Shown here piece by piece: positions 34,225 through 42,909 of a DNA stretch of 64,000 nt; positions within the stretch are counted from its first letter, which is position 1; each line of letters opens with the position of its first letter. The DNA comes from an uncultured Bacillota bacterium (GTDB lineage Bacteria; Bacillota; Dethiobacteria; DTU022; UBA8154), in assembly GCA_937973635.1 (NCBI GenBank), contig CALJJZ010000015.1:1-64000 (forward strand). Reading direction: 5' to 3'. The notes beneath the pieces are model-generated. The model made no database searches. It had not been told where the DNA came from and saw nothing but the letters and a program-made list of their open reading frames with translations. A program made the position numbers and the translations under genes.

Positions 34225-35082
34225 TCATCTGCCATTGGCGCACTTGAGGATCAAATTTACGTAAGCATCTATTCCGGCACGGGCAATTTTTTCCCGTTCG
34301 GCGGCGCCCCCCATAATCAAATTAGCAGGATCTATGGACCTTAATGCTTGCAGTTCCTCTTCTGTGGGATAAGGCGCGGTCTTTAAGTTGTCAGCTACCT
34401 TAAGTTCCCATCCTACGGAGCCTTTAACCTCCTCCAGCGTTATCCCGGGATAAAGGGTATCCAGGTACATTTCCCTTGTTTCAGCATGATAGTAGAATAA
34501 AGCCTTATCTGTAACCACCGCAGAGGGTCCGTGGCCTAAAAGCCCTGCTTTTTGGCGCGCGCTGGGGCTCCCGTCTAAAAAGCCCGGGGTAGTGAGGTGA
34601 TCCACCTTTTCCACAAAACGGTGCTTCTCCAGCCTCATCATAACTACCACACGCCCTGCCGAGGAGCCGATATCGTTGCCTCCTCCGCTGCCAGGCAGGC
34701 GGACCAGGGGGGTATAGTAATCTTTGGCTCCGAAAATGGCGGTGGTGTTCAAGTTGCCAAAGCGGTCGATCTGGGCGGCGCCTAGTACCCCCACGTCATA
34801 AAAACCGCATTGCAGGTCAGCGAATACCCGCCACTCGGAAGTAAGGCTTAAAGCATAATCAGCGGCAGAAGAATCTCCCACATTAAAATCCATCCTAAAT
34901 TTTTCAGGACCGATGCAGCCGGATTCATAAACTATGCTTAAATTGGGCGCATGGAAGCGCTTGGCTAGTATGCCTGCAATCAAAGGTATGCCGATGCCCA
35001 CAAAGGCGATCTCCCAGTCCTTAAACTCTTTGCAGGTCATAATGGCCATCATCTCTGAAGGTGTATAGCTGTGTTCCTCCAT
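34225..35082 (-). CDS. CoA-transferase subunit B (glutaconate CoA-transferase family)
   Basis: Beta subunit of a family I CoA-transferase, about 285 aa, nearest in pattern to glutaconate CoA-transferase GctB. The catalytic glutamate is expected in the visible VYESGCIG segment. Other family stretches are AAQIDRFGNLNTTAIF and GSGGGNDIGSSAGRVVVMM. ATG 35082 follows AAGGTGG by 8 nt; an in-frame GTG lies at 35094. The alpha subunit gene is directly upstream. With AOR and the aminotransferase upstream, the enzyme probably activates a dicarboxylic or short-chain acid to its CoA thioester. Confidence 0.9.
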   Translation of the reverse strand: MEEHSYTPSEMMAIMTCKEFKDWEIAFVGIGIPLIAGILAKRFHAPNLSIVYESGCIGPEKFRMDFNVGDSSAADYALSLTSEWRVFADLQCGFYDVGVLGAAQIDRFGNLNTTAIFGAKDYYTPLVRLPGSGGGNDIGSSAGRVVVMMRLEKHRFVEKVDHLTTPGFLDGSPSARQKAGLLGHGPSAVVTDKALFYYHAETREMYLDTLYPGITLEEVKGSVGWELKVADNLKTAPYPTEEELQALRSIDPANLIMGGAAEREKIARAGIDAYVNLILKCANGR

Positions 35083-35127
35083 TTTAAAAACCACCTTACC
35101 CCTTTTTTCTTGTACAAAACCTGGCTG

Positions 35128-36069
35128 CTAGATGCGAATGAGGTTGAATTGGCGTTCCAGATATTGTAACTGCTGCAACCGCGGCCACCCCACTTTGTTG
35201 CAGTAATCCCAGTGGTTTTTACACCCATATATATAGTCATCTAGCCATCGTAAAAAACCATCACGGGTGTTGCTGGCCTGGTGATATTGACTACAGAAGA
35301 GCACATCGTAGGCGTAATAGCCGTAGCAGGACTGGGGATGGCAGCCGTAGGGCACCCGGACCACCGCATCGACGCAATAATAAGGGATCACGGTTAAATT
35401 AGCGTTTCTCCTAATCTCCTCAGTAGAAACAATCTCTTCACAGGTGATGATGGTGTGCCGGGCGGCCCGGGCCTTGTTTTCATCGTTGCCGAGGAAGCCC
35501 CAGATCTGGGCGTTGCCCATAACATCTGCGCGCTGGGCATGGATAATAGCCACCTCCGGCCTGGCAGCAGGCACTAGGGCTACGGGCTCCCCGGCAAAAG
35601 GGTCGTTTATTACTTTTATTTTTCCATTATACCTAAGAATATCTGAAGCCAACATGGAACGCGTAGCCATAAAGGGCACGTTTAAAGCTCCTGCTAAAAA
35701 ACGCATACTCACAGCGGCATTGGACCAATCCTCAATTTCTAAATGCACAGGAACCCCTTGCTCTACAGACCGGCGAATATTGGGAGCTAACCCGATAGCA
35801 CCGTACCCCAGGTAAGCTCCTTCCCACCTTTTTACACAGCCTGCCCCCACCAAAAGATCCATCACATCTGTCTTGCTGTCATCTATAACGACAAGGTCCT
35901 TGCGGCCCTGCCGGATAATTTCATGGGCAGCCGCTACACAGTCACGCCCGATAAAACCCCCGAAGGTAATGGAGGAGCTGTCGCGGATGTACTTCTTGAC
36001 AGCTTCCTCCAAGGTCATCTCTTTGCTGGCGCTAATTTTACTGTTACCATTGCCCCTTTGCATCGCCAT
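35128..36069 (-). CDS. CoA-transferase subunit A (glutaconate CoA-transferase family)
   Basis: Alpha subunit, about 313 aa, of the same CoA-transferase. Recognisable parts are MTLEEAVKKYIRDSSSITFGGF, the GAYLGYGAIGLAPNIRRSVEQG segment, and a GctA-like C-terminus with several Tyr/Trp (YYAYDVLFCSQYHQAS). The start is uncertain. ATG 36069 lies 15 nt after GGAGG, and ATG 36123 overlaps the AOR gene by 23 bp with GGGGAGAAG just before it. The close fit behind AOR indicates one operon. Confidence 0.88.
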   Translation of the reverse strand: MAMQRGNGNSKISASKEMTLEEAVKKYIRDSSSITFGGFIGRDCVAAAHEIIRQGRKDLVVIDDSKTDVMDLLVGAGCVKRWEGAYLGYGAIGLAPNIRRSVEQGVPVHLEIEDWSNAAVSMRFLAGALNVPFMATRSMLASDILRYNGKIKVINDPFAGEPVALVPAARPEVAIIHAQRADVMGNAQIWGFLGNDENKARAARHTIITCEEIVSTEEIRRNANLTVIPYYCVDAVVRVPYGCHPQSCYGYYAYDVLFCSQYHQASNTRDGFLRWLDDYIYGCKNHWDYCNKVGWPRLQQLQYLERQFNLIRI

Positions 36070-36100
36070 CTTTTTCTCTGCTAACCTCCTGGGCAGTAAA

Positions 36101-37864
36101 CTATTTTTGGAGAGGGATACCATCTTCTCCCCAATTTCTCAGGCGGTAATACTCCTTTAACATGAAATTTAACTCTTCTCTCTTTATAACTTGTTTCCCC
36201 TCTGCATCCAGCGGTTCATTGAAAAATCTGGAGGGCAATGTGTCGTCTTTACTGGTGATCCCTGCTTTTATATTGAAGATGCGCGCTTGACTGATAATAT
36301 TGTTGGCCAGACTGGCAAGCTCTTTTTTCTCCAATTCTATTCCTGTTGTAGCTTTAATTACTGTAGCAATATCCTCCCAAGGAACCAGATCACGGAAGAA
36401 ACGGCAAAAGATCAGGGAATCGAAGAGAGCCATACGGTCTTCAAAATCAATTAAAAGCTCAGCTTTTCCTTCGATTTTGTCAGGAGGAATAAGCCCGCTT
36501 AATTCTGCTTTATAGAATGTTGTCCTTAAGTGACATGCTCCCCGGTCGGAGACAGCATAAGACAAGCCCATACCTTTTAAAATTCGCGGGTCATAGCCAG
36601 CAGGCTCTAAACCTTTTACATGGATCGCCTCATCTTCCATACCAAACTCCCTGGAAGCTGTCCTAATGCCTTCAGCCAGAAGATCCCCTAAATTTTGCCT
36701 TTCACCGATATCCTTGACGAGCTGGGCAATTTGCTCAACATTGCCATATTGGGGGGCGCTGCTGAGTTTCCCTTGCGTCCCTGCTTCTATAGCCAAGGCG
36801 ATGAGGTTCCCTGTGCTGATGGTATCTATCCCCAGCCGATCGCACAGATCATTAAGGTAGATAATCTCTTCGATTTCTTTTATACAGCAGAGGCCGCCAA
36901 AGGAGTAAATTGTTTCATATTCCGGCCCTTCAATTTTAAGCCCTTTATGACGCCCTTTAATTACTTCGCTCATCTTTCCGCAGGCCATAAAACATTTATA
37001 ACAAGCCCTTGATTTGACATGAAGATTTTTCTTCATGCCTTCAGCGCTTATATCAGGCCAGTTTTCAAAAGTGCCGCGATGCCAGTACCTGGTAGGGAAG
37101 GAGTTCACATTGTTAAGGAGTGCTACCATTACTGGAGTCCCAAACTCGTAATATACCTTCACAGCAGAGTCGCTTCTAGCTTTTTCCTTTAGTCTTTGGA
37201 TGTATGCTGTTAAAAGCTTAGGATCGGCGAGGGGAGCCCTGGATCTACCGCTGAAAACAATGCCTTTGACTTTTTTGGAACCCATAACTGCACCTAGCCC
37301 TGTTCTTCCTGCAGAGCGCCAATTATTATTTTTTATACAGGCAAATTTTACTAATTTTTCCCCTGCAGGACCAATGACAAGGGCCTGGGCCTTCTTTTTG
37401 TTTGCTCTTTCTTTAATCAATTTTTCAGCTTGATAAGTTTCCATCCCCCAGAGTTCATCTGCATCATAGAAGGTAACACCTTCTTCATCAATATCAAGGA
37501 AAACAGGTTTTTCTGCACTTTTTTCTAAGATGACAGCGTCAAACCCTGTTCGCTTCATTAAAGGTGCAATATGCCCTCCGGAATAAGATTCGGCATAAAT
37601 ACCTGTTAAAGGTGATTTAGAGAAAACCCCATAACGAGATGCCGCAGGTATGTCGGTATCACAGGCTGGACCGGTTGTAAGAATTACCTTGTTTCCTGGC
37701 GAAAAAGGATCGACCTGGGGGTCTACTTCTTGCAAAAGCAAAGCCGTACCCAGGCCTTTACCTCCTATTACAGCATTTAATAAGCTTGCGCTTAACTCTT
37801 CAATATAAAACTTTTTTTCTTCAAGGTTGATCCTCAAAAGCTTTCCAAAGCTTCCATATAGCAA
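36101..37864 (-). CDS. aor: Aldehyde:ferredoxin oxidoreductase (tungsten)
   Basis: Tungstopterin enzyme of 587 aa that oxidises an aldehyde to its acid and reduces ferredoxin. The N-terminal domain has the AOR pattern (GGKGLGTALLLQEVDP, TGPACDTDIPAASRYGVFSKSPLTG, ESYSGGH). The cubane ligands are C-x2-C-x3-C in ACYKCFMACG plus a late cysteine (probably the FCRFF segment). The pterin segment SDRGACHLRTTF is present. The TTG start at 37864 follows AGGAGG by 9 nt. It lies between glutamate dehydrogenase and the CoA-transferase genes, which suggests it handles a semialdehyde formed by the upstream aminotransferase. Confidence 0.94.
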   Translation of the reverse strand: MLYGSFGKLLRINLEEKKFYIEELSASLLNAVIGGKGLGTALLLQEVDPQVDPFSPGNKVILTTGPACDTDIPAASRYGVFSKSPLTGIYAESYSGGHIAPLMKRTGFDAVILEKSAEKPVFLDIDEEGVTFYDADELWGMETYQAEKLIKERANKKKAQALVIGPAGEKLVKFACIKNNNWRSAGRTGLGAVMGSKKVKGIVFSGRSRAPLADPKLLTAYIQRLKEKARSDSAVKVYYEFGTPVMVALLNNVNSFPTRYWHRGTFENWPDISAEGMKKNLHVKSRACYKCFMACGKMSEVIKGRHKGLKIEGPEYETIYSFGGLCCIKEIEEIIYLNDLCDRLGIDTISTGNLIALAIEAGTQGKLSSAPQYGNVEQIAQLVKDIGERQNLGDLLAEGIRTASREFGMEDEAIHVKGLEPAGYDPRILKGMGLSYAVSDRGACHLRTTFYKAELSGLIPPDKIEGKAELLIDFEDRMALFDSLIFCRFFRDLVPWEDIATVIKATTGIELEKKELASLANNIISQARIFNIKAGITSKDDTLPSRFFNEPLDAEGKQVIKREELNFMLKEYYRLRNWGEDGIPLQK

Positions 37865-37910
37865 AGGGATATGCCTCCTAGCAATGTTTTTTGGGGTAAA
37901 TATAATAACC

Positions 37911-37940
37911 CCCCATGCCCTTTTTTTAGGAGGGCATGGG
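37911..37940 (-). terminator. Hairpin between glutamate dehydrogenase and AOR genes
   Basis: CCCATGCCCT (37912-37921) pairs with AGGGCATGGG (37931-37940). Flanking C- and G-runs can lengthen the stem. On the minus strand it is followed by a G-run then TTATTATATTT. It may be a partial terminator that lowers expression of downstream AOR and CoA-transferase genes. Confidence 0.6.
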
Positions 37941-37966
37941 TGGGGGGTAAAAAGTATTAAAAGAAC

Positions 37967-39238
37967 CTATTTAATCCAGCCCCGGACTCTCATAGCTTCA
38001 GCCAAGCGCTGCAAAGCGTACATAAAAGCTGCCTCCCGCATGGTGACCCCGTTGCTGCATTGATTGCACTGGTAATCATAGAGATAAGCAAAGGCCTCTA
38101 CTACCTTCTGCTGCAGGCGTTTTTCAATCTCTTCCTCGGGCCAGTAGTAGCGGTAATTGTTTTGGACCCATTCAAAGTAAGAAACGATGACGCCCCCACT
38201 GTTAGCTAAAATATCGGGGACTACTAATACTTTTTTTTCTTTTAGGACTTCATCGGCTTCTGGCGTAGTAGGTCCGTTTGCACCTTCTACGATAATTTTT
38301 GCTTTAATTATCTGGGCTACTTCACGGGTAATCTGGTTCTCCAGGGCAGCGGGGATAATTATATCACAGTCAACAGCAAATATTTCCTTTGCTTTGATGG
38401 CTTCACAACGGGAAAAGTCTTTAACAGAACCAGTTTGCCTTTTGTGTTCAAGCAAGGCATCAGGTTCAAGGCCTTTGGGATTAAAAACTCCACCTGTGGA
38501 GTCTGTAACAGCTACAAGCTTGGCCCCCTGTTCAACTAAAAATTTTGCCGTATAAAAACCGACGTTCCCATACCCCTGGACAGCAAAGGCGGCTCCTTGC
38601 AAAGGCACTCCCATCACCTTTGCGGCTTCTATGGTAGCATGTATCACGCCGCGGGAAGTTGCCGTTTCCCTACCGACGCAACCGCCCATGTCCAGGGGCT
38701 TTCCTGTTATTACCCCAAAATCATTATACTGCTTTATTTGGCAATACTCATCAGCCATCCAGGCCATAACCTGCGCGTTGGTATTAACATCGGGGGCAGG
38801 GATGTCTTTTTCCGGCCCTAAAACGGGCGCCATGGCACGAATGTATTGACGGCTGAGGCGTTCCAACTCCTGCTTGGAGATTTTACGGGGGTCACAGGCT
38901 ACGGCGCCTTTCCCCCCACCAAAGGGAACCCTTACTACGGCACATTTAAAAGTCATCCAGATAGAGAGGGCTGCCACTTCATCTCTATCAACTTCGGGGT
39001 GGAAGCGGATGCCTCCTTTATAGGGCCCCATGACGTTGTTATGCTGAGAACGGTAGGCAAGGAAAGTTTGCAGGGAGCCGTCATCCATTTCAAGAGGGAT
39101 GGCTGCTTCCACCAGGCGATCGGGAGCTTTCAGCCGCTCATAGACAGATAAAGGTAACCCCAGTTGCTCCACCCCGTGTTTAATGCGCTCCTTAGCTATT
39201 TCATAGGTGTTTCTCTTTTCTGTTGTTGACATCTCCAA
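37967..39238 (-). CDS. gdhA: Glutamate dehydrogenase
   Basis: NAD(P)-dependent glutamate dehydrogenase, 423 aa, interconverting glutamate and 2-oxoglutarate plus ammonia. Signatures are GPYKGGIRFHPEV (substrate lysine region), PFGGGKGAVACDP with the catalytic lysine, DIPAPDVNTNAQVMAWMADEY, and the nucleotide-binding GYGNVGF. The length and PAPDVNT favour glutamate over leucine dehydrogenase. TTG 39238 is 7 nt after AGGAGG. The next gene upstream is an aminotransferase, so it probably regenerates 2-oxoglutarate consumed as amino acceptor. A TATAAT-like element upstream may give it its own promoter. Confidence 0.95.
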   Translation of the reverse strand: MEMSTTEKRNTYEIAKERIKHGVEQLGLPLSVYERLKAPDRLVEAAIPLEMDDGSLQTFLAYRSQHNNVMGPYKGGIRFHPEVDRDEVAALSIWMTFKCAVVRVPFGGGKGAVACDPRKISKQELERLSRQYIRAMAPVLGPEKDIPAPDVNTNAQVMAWMADEYCQIKQYNDFGVITGKPLDMGGCVGRETATSRGVIHATIEAAKVMGVPLQGAAFAVQGYGNVGFYTAKFLVEQGAKLVAVTDSTGGVFNPKGLEPDALLEHKRQTGSVKDFSRCEAIKAKEIFAVDCDIIIPAALENQITREVAQIIKAKIIVEGANGPTTPEADEVLKEKKVLVVPDILANSGGVIVSYFEWVQNNYRYYWPEEEIEKRLQQKVVEAFAYLYDYQCNQCSNGVTMREAAFMYALQRLAEAMRVRGWIK

Positions 39239-39310
39239 AATGCCACCTCCTGATTTTTTCTAATTATAACAATTATACACGAATTTACTTTATTATCCTA
39301 AGTTTATCTT

Positions 39311-40660
39311 TTAGCTTACCCTGCTGCCTACTTTAGCTACGGCCTTTTCGAGAATATCCAGCCCCGTGGCAAGCTGCTCCGCGGTTATAACCAGCGGGAC
39401 AAGAAGCCTGATTACATTGCCAAAAATACCGGCGGAGAGAGTTATAAGCCCATTTTTATAACATTCTTGCACAATCATCTTTGTCTCATCAGGCGCAGGC
39501 TCTTTGGTCTTAGGATCCCTTACCAGTTCCATGGCAACCATTGCTCCCACCCCCCTTACATCACCGATTAAGCTATACCTTTCTTGCATCTGGCGGAGGC
39601 GGGAAACAATTTCCCCTCCCACATCTACAGATCTTGTACAAATATCTTCTCTCTCAATTATCTCTAAAACCTTTAGGGCCGCTTCGCAGGCGATAGGGTT
39701 GCCACTATATGTCCCCCCAATTTCACCGGGATCCGGGGCGTCCATTACTTCGGCCCTGCCAATAACGCCGCTTAAGGGCAGCCCCCCAGCTATAGACTTA
39801 GCTACCGTAATTAAATCTGCGGCAACCCCACTGTGTTCCAGAGCGAACATTTTGCCAGTCCGCCCAAAGGCTGTCTGGATCTCATCAGCAAGGAGCAGGA
39901 TGTTGTGTTTATCACAAATTTCGCGTATTACTTTAAAATATCCGGGAGGTGGGACGATAAAACCACCTTCACCTTGTACAGGCTCTACTATAATCGCTGC
40001 AATATTTTCCGCAGGGCATTCGGTAACAAAAAATTTCTCTAGGTAGTAAGCACAGGCAAGATTGCACTCTGGGTAGGTCAGGCCAAAGCGGCAGCGATAG
40101 CAATACGGGGAAGGTAATTTGTAAATTTCTGGGGCAAAGGGGCCATAGCCGAATTTATAGGGACGAACCTTTGAAGTAAGGGTCATAGTCAATAATGTTC
40201 TTCCGTGAAAGCCGCATTCCAGGGAAACAATGGCATTTTTTTTAGAAAAGCGGCGAGCAAATTTAACTGCATTTTCCACAGCTTCTGCGCCGCTGTTAAA
40301 AAAAGCTGCCTTTTTGGGAAAATCTCCCGGAGCGAGCTTGTTGAGCTGTTCTGCAAGTTTAATATAAGACTCATACATAATTACTAAAAAGCAGGTATGG
40401 GAAAATTTTTCTGCCTGTTTTTTTATTACCTCAACGATTTCAGGGTGGGAATGACCGAGATTTAAGGTGCTTATACCGCTAGAAAAATCAATGTAGACAT
40501 TGTCATCGAGATCCTTTACCAGGGCGCCTTTCCCTTCTTTAATTAAAAAAGGAACTAGGTTGGAGACACCACGGGAGATGTTTTTTTCTTTTATCTCCTG
40601 ATATTTTGCAGAAAGGGGACCAGGGATCCCTGTCTTCAAAGAAAGATTTCCTTCTTGCAT
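39311..40660 (-). CDS. Class III aminotransferase (4-aminobutyrate aminotransferase-like)
   Basis: PLP-dependent omega-aminotransferase of 449 aa, GabT-like. Visible landmarks are the SGAEAVENAVKFAR loop, ECGFHGRT, EPVQGEGGF, LLLADEIQTAFGRTGKMFA with the PLP-ring aspartate, and the Schiff-base lysine in TVAKSIAGGLPLSGV. A cysteine-containing insert (PYCYRCRFGLTYPECNLACAYY) is unusual for GabT and could bind a metal. ATG 40660 follows AGGAGG by 8 nt. A sigma-54 promoter lies about 50 bp upstream. The likely product is an omega-semialdehyde (for example succinate or glutarate semialdehyde), fitting the downstream AOR. Confidence 0.92.
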   Translation of the reverse strand: MQEGNLSLKTGIPGPLSAKYQEIKEKNISRGVSNLVPFLIKEGKGALVKDLDDNVYIDFSSGISTLNLGHSHPEIVEVIKKQAEKFSHTCFLVIMYESYIKLAEQLNKLAPGDFPKKAAFFNSGAEAVENAVKFARRFSKKNAIVSLECGFHGRTLLTMTLTSKVRPYKFGYGPFAPEIYKLPSPYCYRCRFGLTYPECNLACAYYLEKFFVTECPAENIAAIIVEPVQGEGGFIVPPPGYFKVIREICDKHNILLLADEIQTAFGRTGKMFALEHSGVAADLITVAKSIAGGLPLSGVIGRAEVMDAPDPGEIGGTYSGNPIACEAALKVLEIIEREDICTRSVDVGGEIVSRLRQMQERYSLIGDVRGVGAMVAMELVRDPKTKEPAPDETKMIVQECYKNGLITLSAGIFGNVIRLLVPLVITAEQLATGLDILEKAVAKVGSRVS

Positions 40661-40705
40661 AATTTTTGCCTCCTGTTTTTACTTTTCTACTTCCAGTCAA
40701 CATAC

Positions 40706-40723
40706 TTGCAATTAATATGCCAA
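40706..40723 (-). promoter_or_regulatory. Sigma-54 promoter of aminotransferase operon
   Basis: On the minus strand TTGGCATATTAATTGCAA, with GG (plus positions 40720-40721) and GC (40708-40709) 10 nt apart. The start site would be near 40697, about 37 nt before the start codon. It is divergent from the equivalent element at 41007. Confidence 0.8.
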
Positions 40724-40790
40724 AAAAATTATTTAAAGCTATAATTAATGTAGTGTTATCATCGTACTTCCCAGAAATGCCGCAAAATGA

Positions 40791-40909
40791 TGCATTATTG
40801 CATTGGAGTGGGGGGAAATTTATCTTTCTGGAGCCTTTTCTTAGTAAGGTAATTTTAAACCGGCTAATGCATGTTTGCATTGGGTTGACACGTTTATGCA
40901 TTTCTGCAT
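40791..40909. promoter_or_regulatory. Three TGCAT-N3-TGCAT sites between divergent sigma-54 promoters
   Basis: Copies at 40791-40803, 40868-40880 and 40897-40909 have the form TGCAT-TAT/GTT/TTC-TGCAT. The last two lie 29 bp apart and are bounded by the inverted repeat CTAATGCA...TGCATTAG (40864-40911). They sit about 80-200 bp upstream of both promoters, the usual distance for enhancer-type activator sites. The adjacent sigma-54 activator gene (44215) is the obvious candidate to bind them. No gene is present in 40661-41178. Confidence 0.72.
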
Positions 40910-41006
40910 TAGTTTAATTAATTCTAGAAAAGGAACTTCAGGCGCGCAAAAGCGATGTTTTCAGGCAGTAAAAACACGTTTCCCCTTTGGCGGGTTTTTA
41001 AAAAGA

Positions 41007-41024
41007 TTTGGCATAAATATTGCA
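41007..41024 (+). promoter_or_regulatory. Sigma-54 promoter of TRAP transporter 2
   Basis: TTTGGCATAAATATTGCA with GG at 41010-41011 and GC at 41022-41023, 10 nt apart. It shares TTGGCATAAATATTGC with the acyl-CoA dehydrogenase promoter at 3799. The predicted start is near 41035, about 145 nt before dctP. Confidence 0.82.
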
Positions 41025-41178
41025 GCATTTAAAAGTAAAGGCTTGAAACAGTGCTTCAGCTAGGGGGAAATTTTAGTAAAAGGGGGTTTAGTTGGGATAA
41101 GACATTTTTAGAGGCTTAACAATTGGCGCTGTATATTTGGTATTAGAATTTTAACCAAATGGAGAAGGGGGTAAAGCT

Positions 41179-42264
41179 TTGAAGCGTTTGTTAACATTTT
41201 TATTTGTGGTGCTTATGCTAACTGGGCTCATTTTTATTTGCGCCGGTTGCGGTCAAAATGGTGATAGCGGCAGGGAGGGAAAAGCGGCAGATGGTGCAAA
41301 AATAATTACCTGGCGGCTTCAGAGCGCTTATGGAGAGTCAGATCTGGAATACATGGCCTTTAAACCTTTTGTCGAAGCCGTGAAGGAGAAAACCGGGGGC
41401 AGGCTAATCATAAATACTTTCCCTGGAGGGACCATCGTCCCTGAAGAAGAGCAACTTGAAGCCTGTGCCCTGGGCGCTGTAGATGCTGCCCATGCCTTGG
41501 GAGGCTATTGGAGAGGGAAGATCCCCGTTGGGGATGTAGATTTAGGCTTGCCTGGACAATATCTTGGCTTTCGCACCCTAGATAAGCTAAATGATCTCCT
41601 CTATGAATTTGAAGACGGCGGGTTAGCTGCAATTTTGCGCGAAGCTTATGAAAAACAGGGCAATGTCTTTTATCTTGGTTCTCATTCCTTTCATAGTTAC
41701 CCAGTGATAATTTCAACTGTCCCCATAGCTACTATTGAGGACTTTAAAGGGCTGATCATCAGGGCTACGGGGTCTTATGCAGACTTATTTAATGAACTGG
41801 GAGCTTCGGCAACCTTTGTTCCGGGAGGAGAAATTTATACAGCGTTACAACTGGGCACCCTTGACGCCGCCACATGGAGCGTAGAAGGGTTTTTGGGTTA
41901 CAGCTGGTACGAAGTTGCTCCTTATATTATGACTCCCTGCATCTCGGATCATAATGTCAGCCATATTTTGATAAATCTCAATGCGTGGCGCAGCCTTCCC
42001 GATGATTTTAAAGAAATAGTCTTAGAAGCTTACCGTGAGGTTTACATGCCTAAAGTATTTGAGCTTTATGAAGCTGAATGGGAAAAAATAATTGAAAAAC
42101 AAGGCGAACTGCATTATAAAATTATTGAAATACCTGAAGAGACTATCTGGGAAATAAGAAAGATAGCCAGGGAAAAGGTATGGCCTAAAATTGCACAAAA
42201 AGACGATTATACCAGAAGAGCTGTAGAGCTTGTAGAAAGATGGCATAACCTTAATGCCCCTTAA
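41179..42264 (+). CDS. dctP: TRAP transporter substrate-binding lipoprotein (DctP family), operon 2
   Basis: Solute receptor of 361 aa with a lipoprotein signal ending in the lipobox CAGC. The DctP fold shows WRLQSAYGESDLEYMAFKPFVEAVKEKTGGRLIINTFPGG, ending in the typical F-P-G-G, and FKGLIIRATGSYADLFNELGA carrying the expected ligand arginine. The TTG at 41179 follows GGAGAAGGGGGTAAAGC. It is the first gene of the operon behind a sigma-54 promoter and faces away from the aminotransferase/AOR operon, so its ligand is probably the substrate of that pathway. Confidence 0.93.
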   Translation: MKRLLTFLFVVLMLTGLIFICAGCGQNGDSGREGKAADGAKIITWRLQSAYGESDLEYMAFKPFVEAVKEKTGGRLIINTFPGGTIVPEEEQLEACALGAVDAAHALGGYWRGKIPVGDVDLGLPGQYLGFRTLDKLNDLLYEFEDGGLAAILREAYEKQGNVFYLGSHSFHSYPVIISTVPIATIEDFKGLIIRATGSYADLFNELGASATFVPGGEIYTALQLGTLDAATWSVEGFLGYSWYEVAPYIMTPCISDHNVSHILINLNAWRSLPDDFKEIVLEAYREVYMPKVFELYEAEWEKIIEKQGELHYKIIEIPEETIWEIRKIAREKVWPKIAQKDDYTRRAVELVERWHNLNAP

Positions 42265-42298
42265 TAAAAAGCCCCGCATTTTCTAAGAAACTAGAAAA

Positions 42299-42334
42299 AC
42301 ATTAAGGGAGAAAAACCCTCTTCTCCCTTAATGT
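42299..42334 (+). promoter_or_regulatory. Intercistronic hairpin between dctP and dctQ, operon 2
   Basis: A perfect 13-bp stem (42299-42311 with 42322-42334, loop AAAACCCTCT) without a T-tract. It occupies the same position as the hairpin in TRAP operon 1, although the sequence differs. Confidence 0.75.
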
Positions 42335-42396
42335 CATCATATCACCATGGGGATAACCATTTTCATGGGCAAATTTTAGGAAGGAAGATGGGTGAT

Positions 42397-42909
42397 ATGC
42401 AAAAAATTGGAAAGATAATCGACTCCGTTAATGAAAATATTGGAAGATTTGTTAGTTATTTTTTGCTCTTGCTCATGTTTGTGATCTTAACCCATGTCCT
42501 CTCGCGATATATCTTGGGAAGGCCCACCATTTGGTCCTGGGATACCAACAGATATTTTTTTGGCGCGATTGTTTTACTCGGAGGCGGCTATCATATTCTT
42601 CGCAAACAAGTAATCACCGTAGACGTCCTTTATAACCATTTTCCTGCCAAAATGAAAGCAATGGCGGATATGCTTTCATTTTTAGCCATATTAATTTTTT
42701 GTGCAGTTATTGTATGGAAAGGAGCAGAGTCGGCCTGGTCTTCCTTTTTAATAAGGGAGAAATCAAGCAGTGTTTTTGCTCCGCCCCTTTATCCTCTGCG
42801 CATGCTTTTGCCGGTAGGAGCATTTTTAATCTTGCTCCAAGCTGCCAAGCAGATTATTGATGAGTTAGGCGCGATCTTTTTCAAAAGGAGGGATAAAGAT
42901 GGGAATTGA
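42397..42909 (+). CDS. dctQ: TRAP transporter small permease (DctQ family), operon 2
   Basis: Four-helix small membrane subunit, about 170 aa. Family features are the first helix (FVSYFLLLLMFVILTHVLSRYILGRPTIWSWDTNRYFFGAIVLLGGGYHILRKQVITVDVLYNHF). The frame is open from 42331, but that lies in the dctP-dctQ hairpin. ATG 42397 (or 42388) follows AGGAAGGA and is preferred. The gene overlaps dctM by 11 bp. Confidence 0.88.
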   Translation: MQKIGKIIDSVNENIGRFVSYFLLLLMFVILTHVLSRYILGRPTIWSWDTNRYFFGAIVLLGGGYHILRKQVITVDVLYNHFPAKMKAMADMLSFLAILIFCAVIVWKGAESAWSSFLIREKSSSVFAPPLYPLRMLLPVGAFLILLQAAKQIIDELGAIFFKRRDKDGN

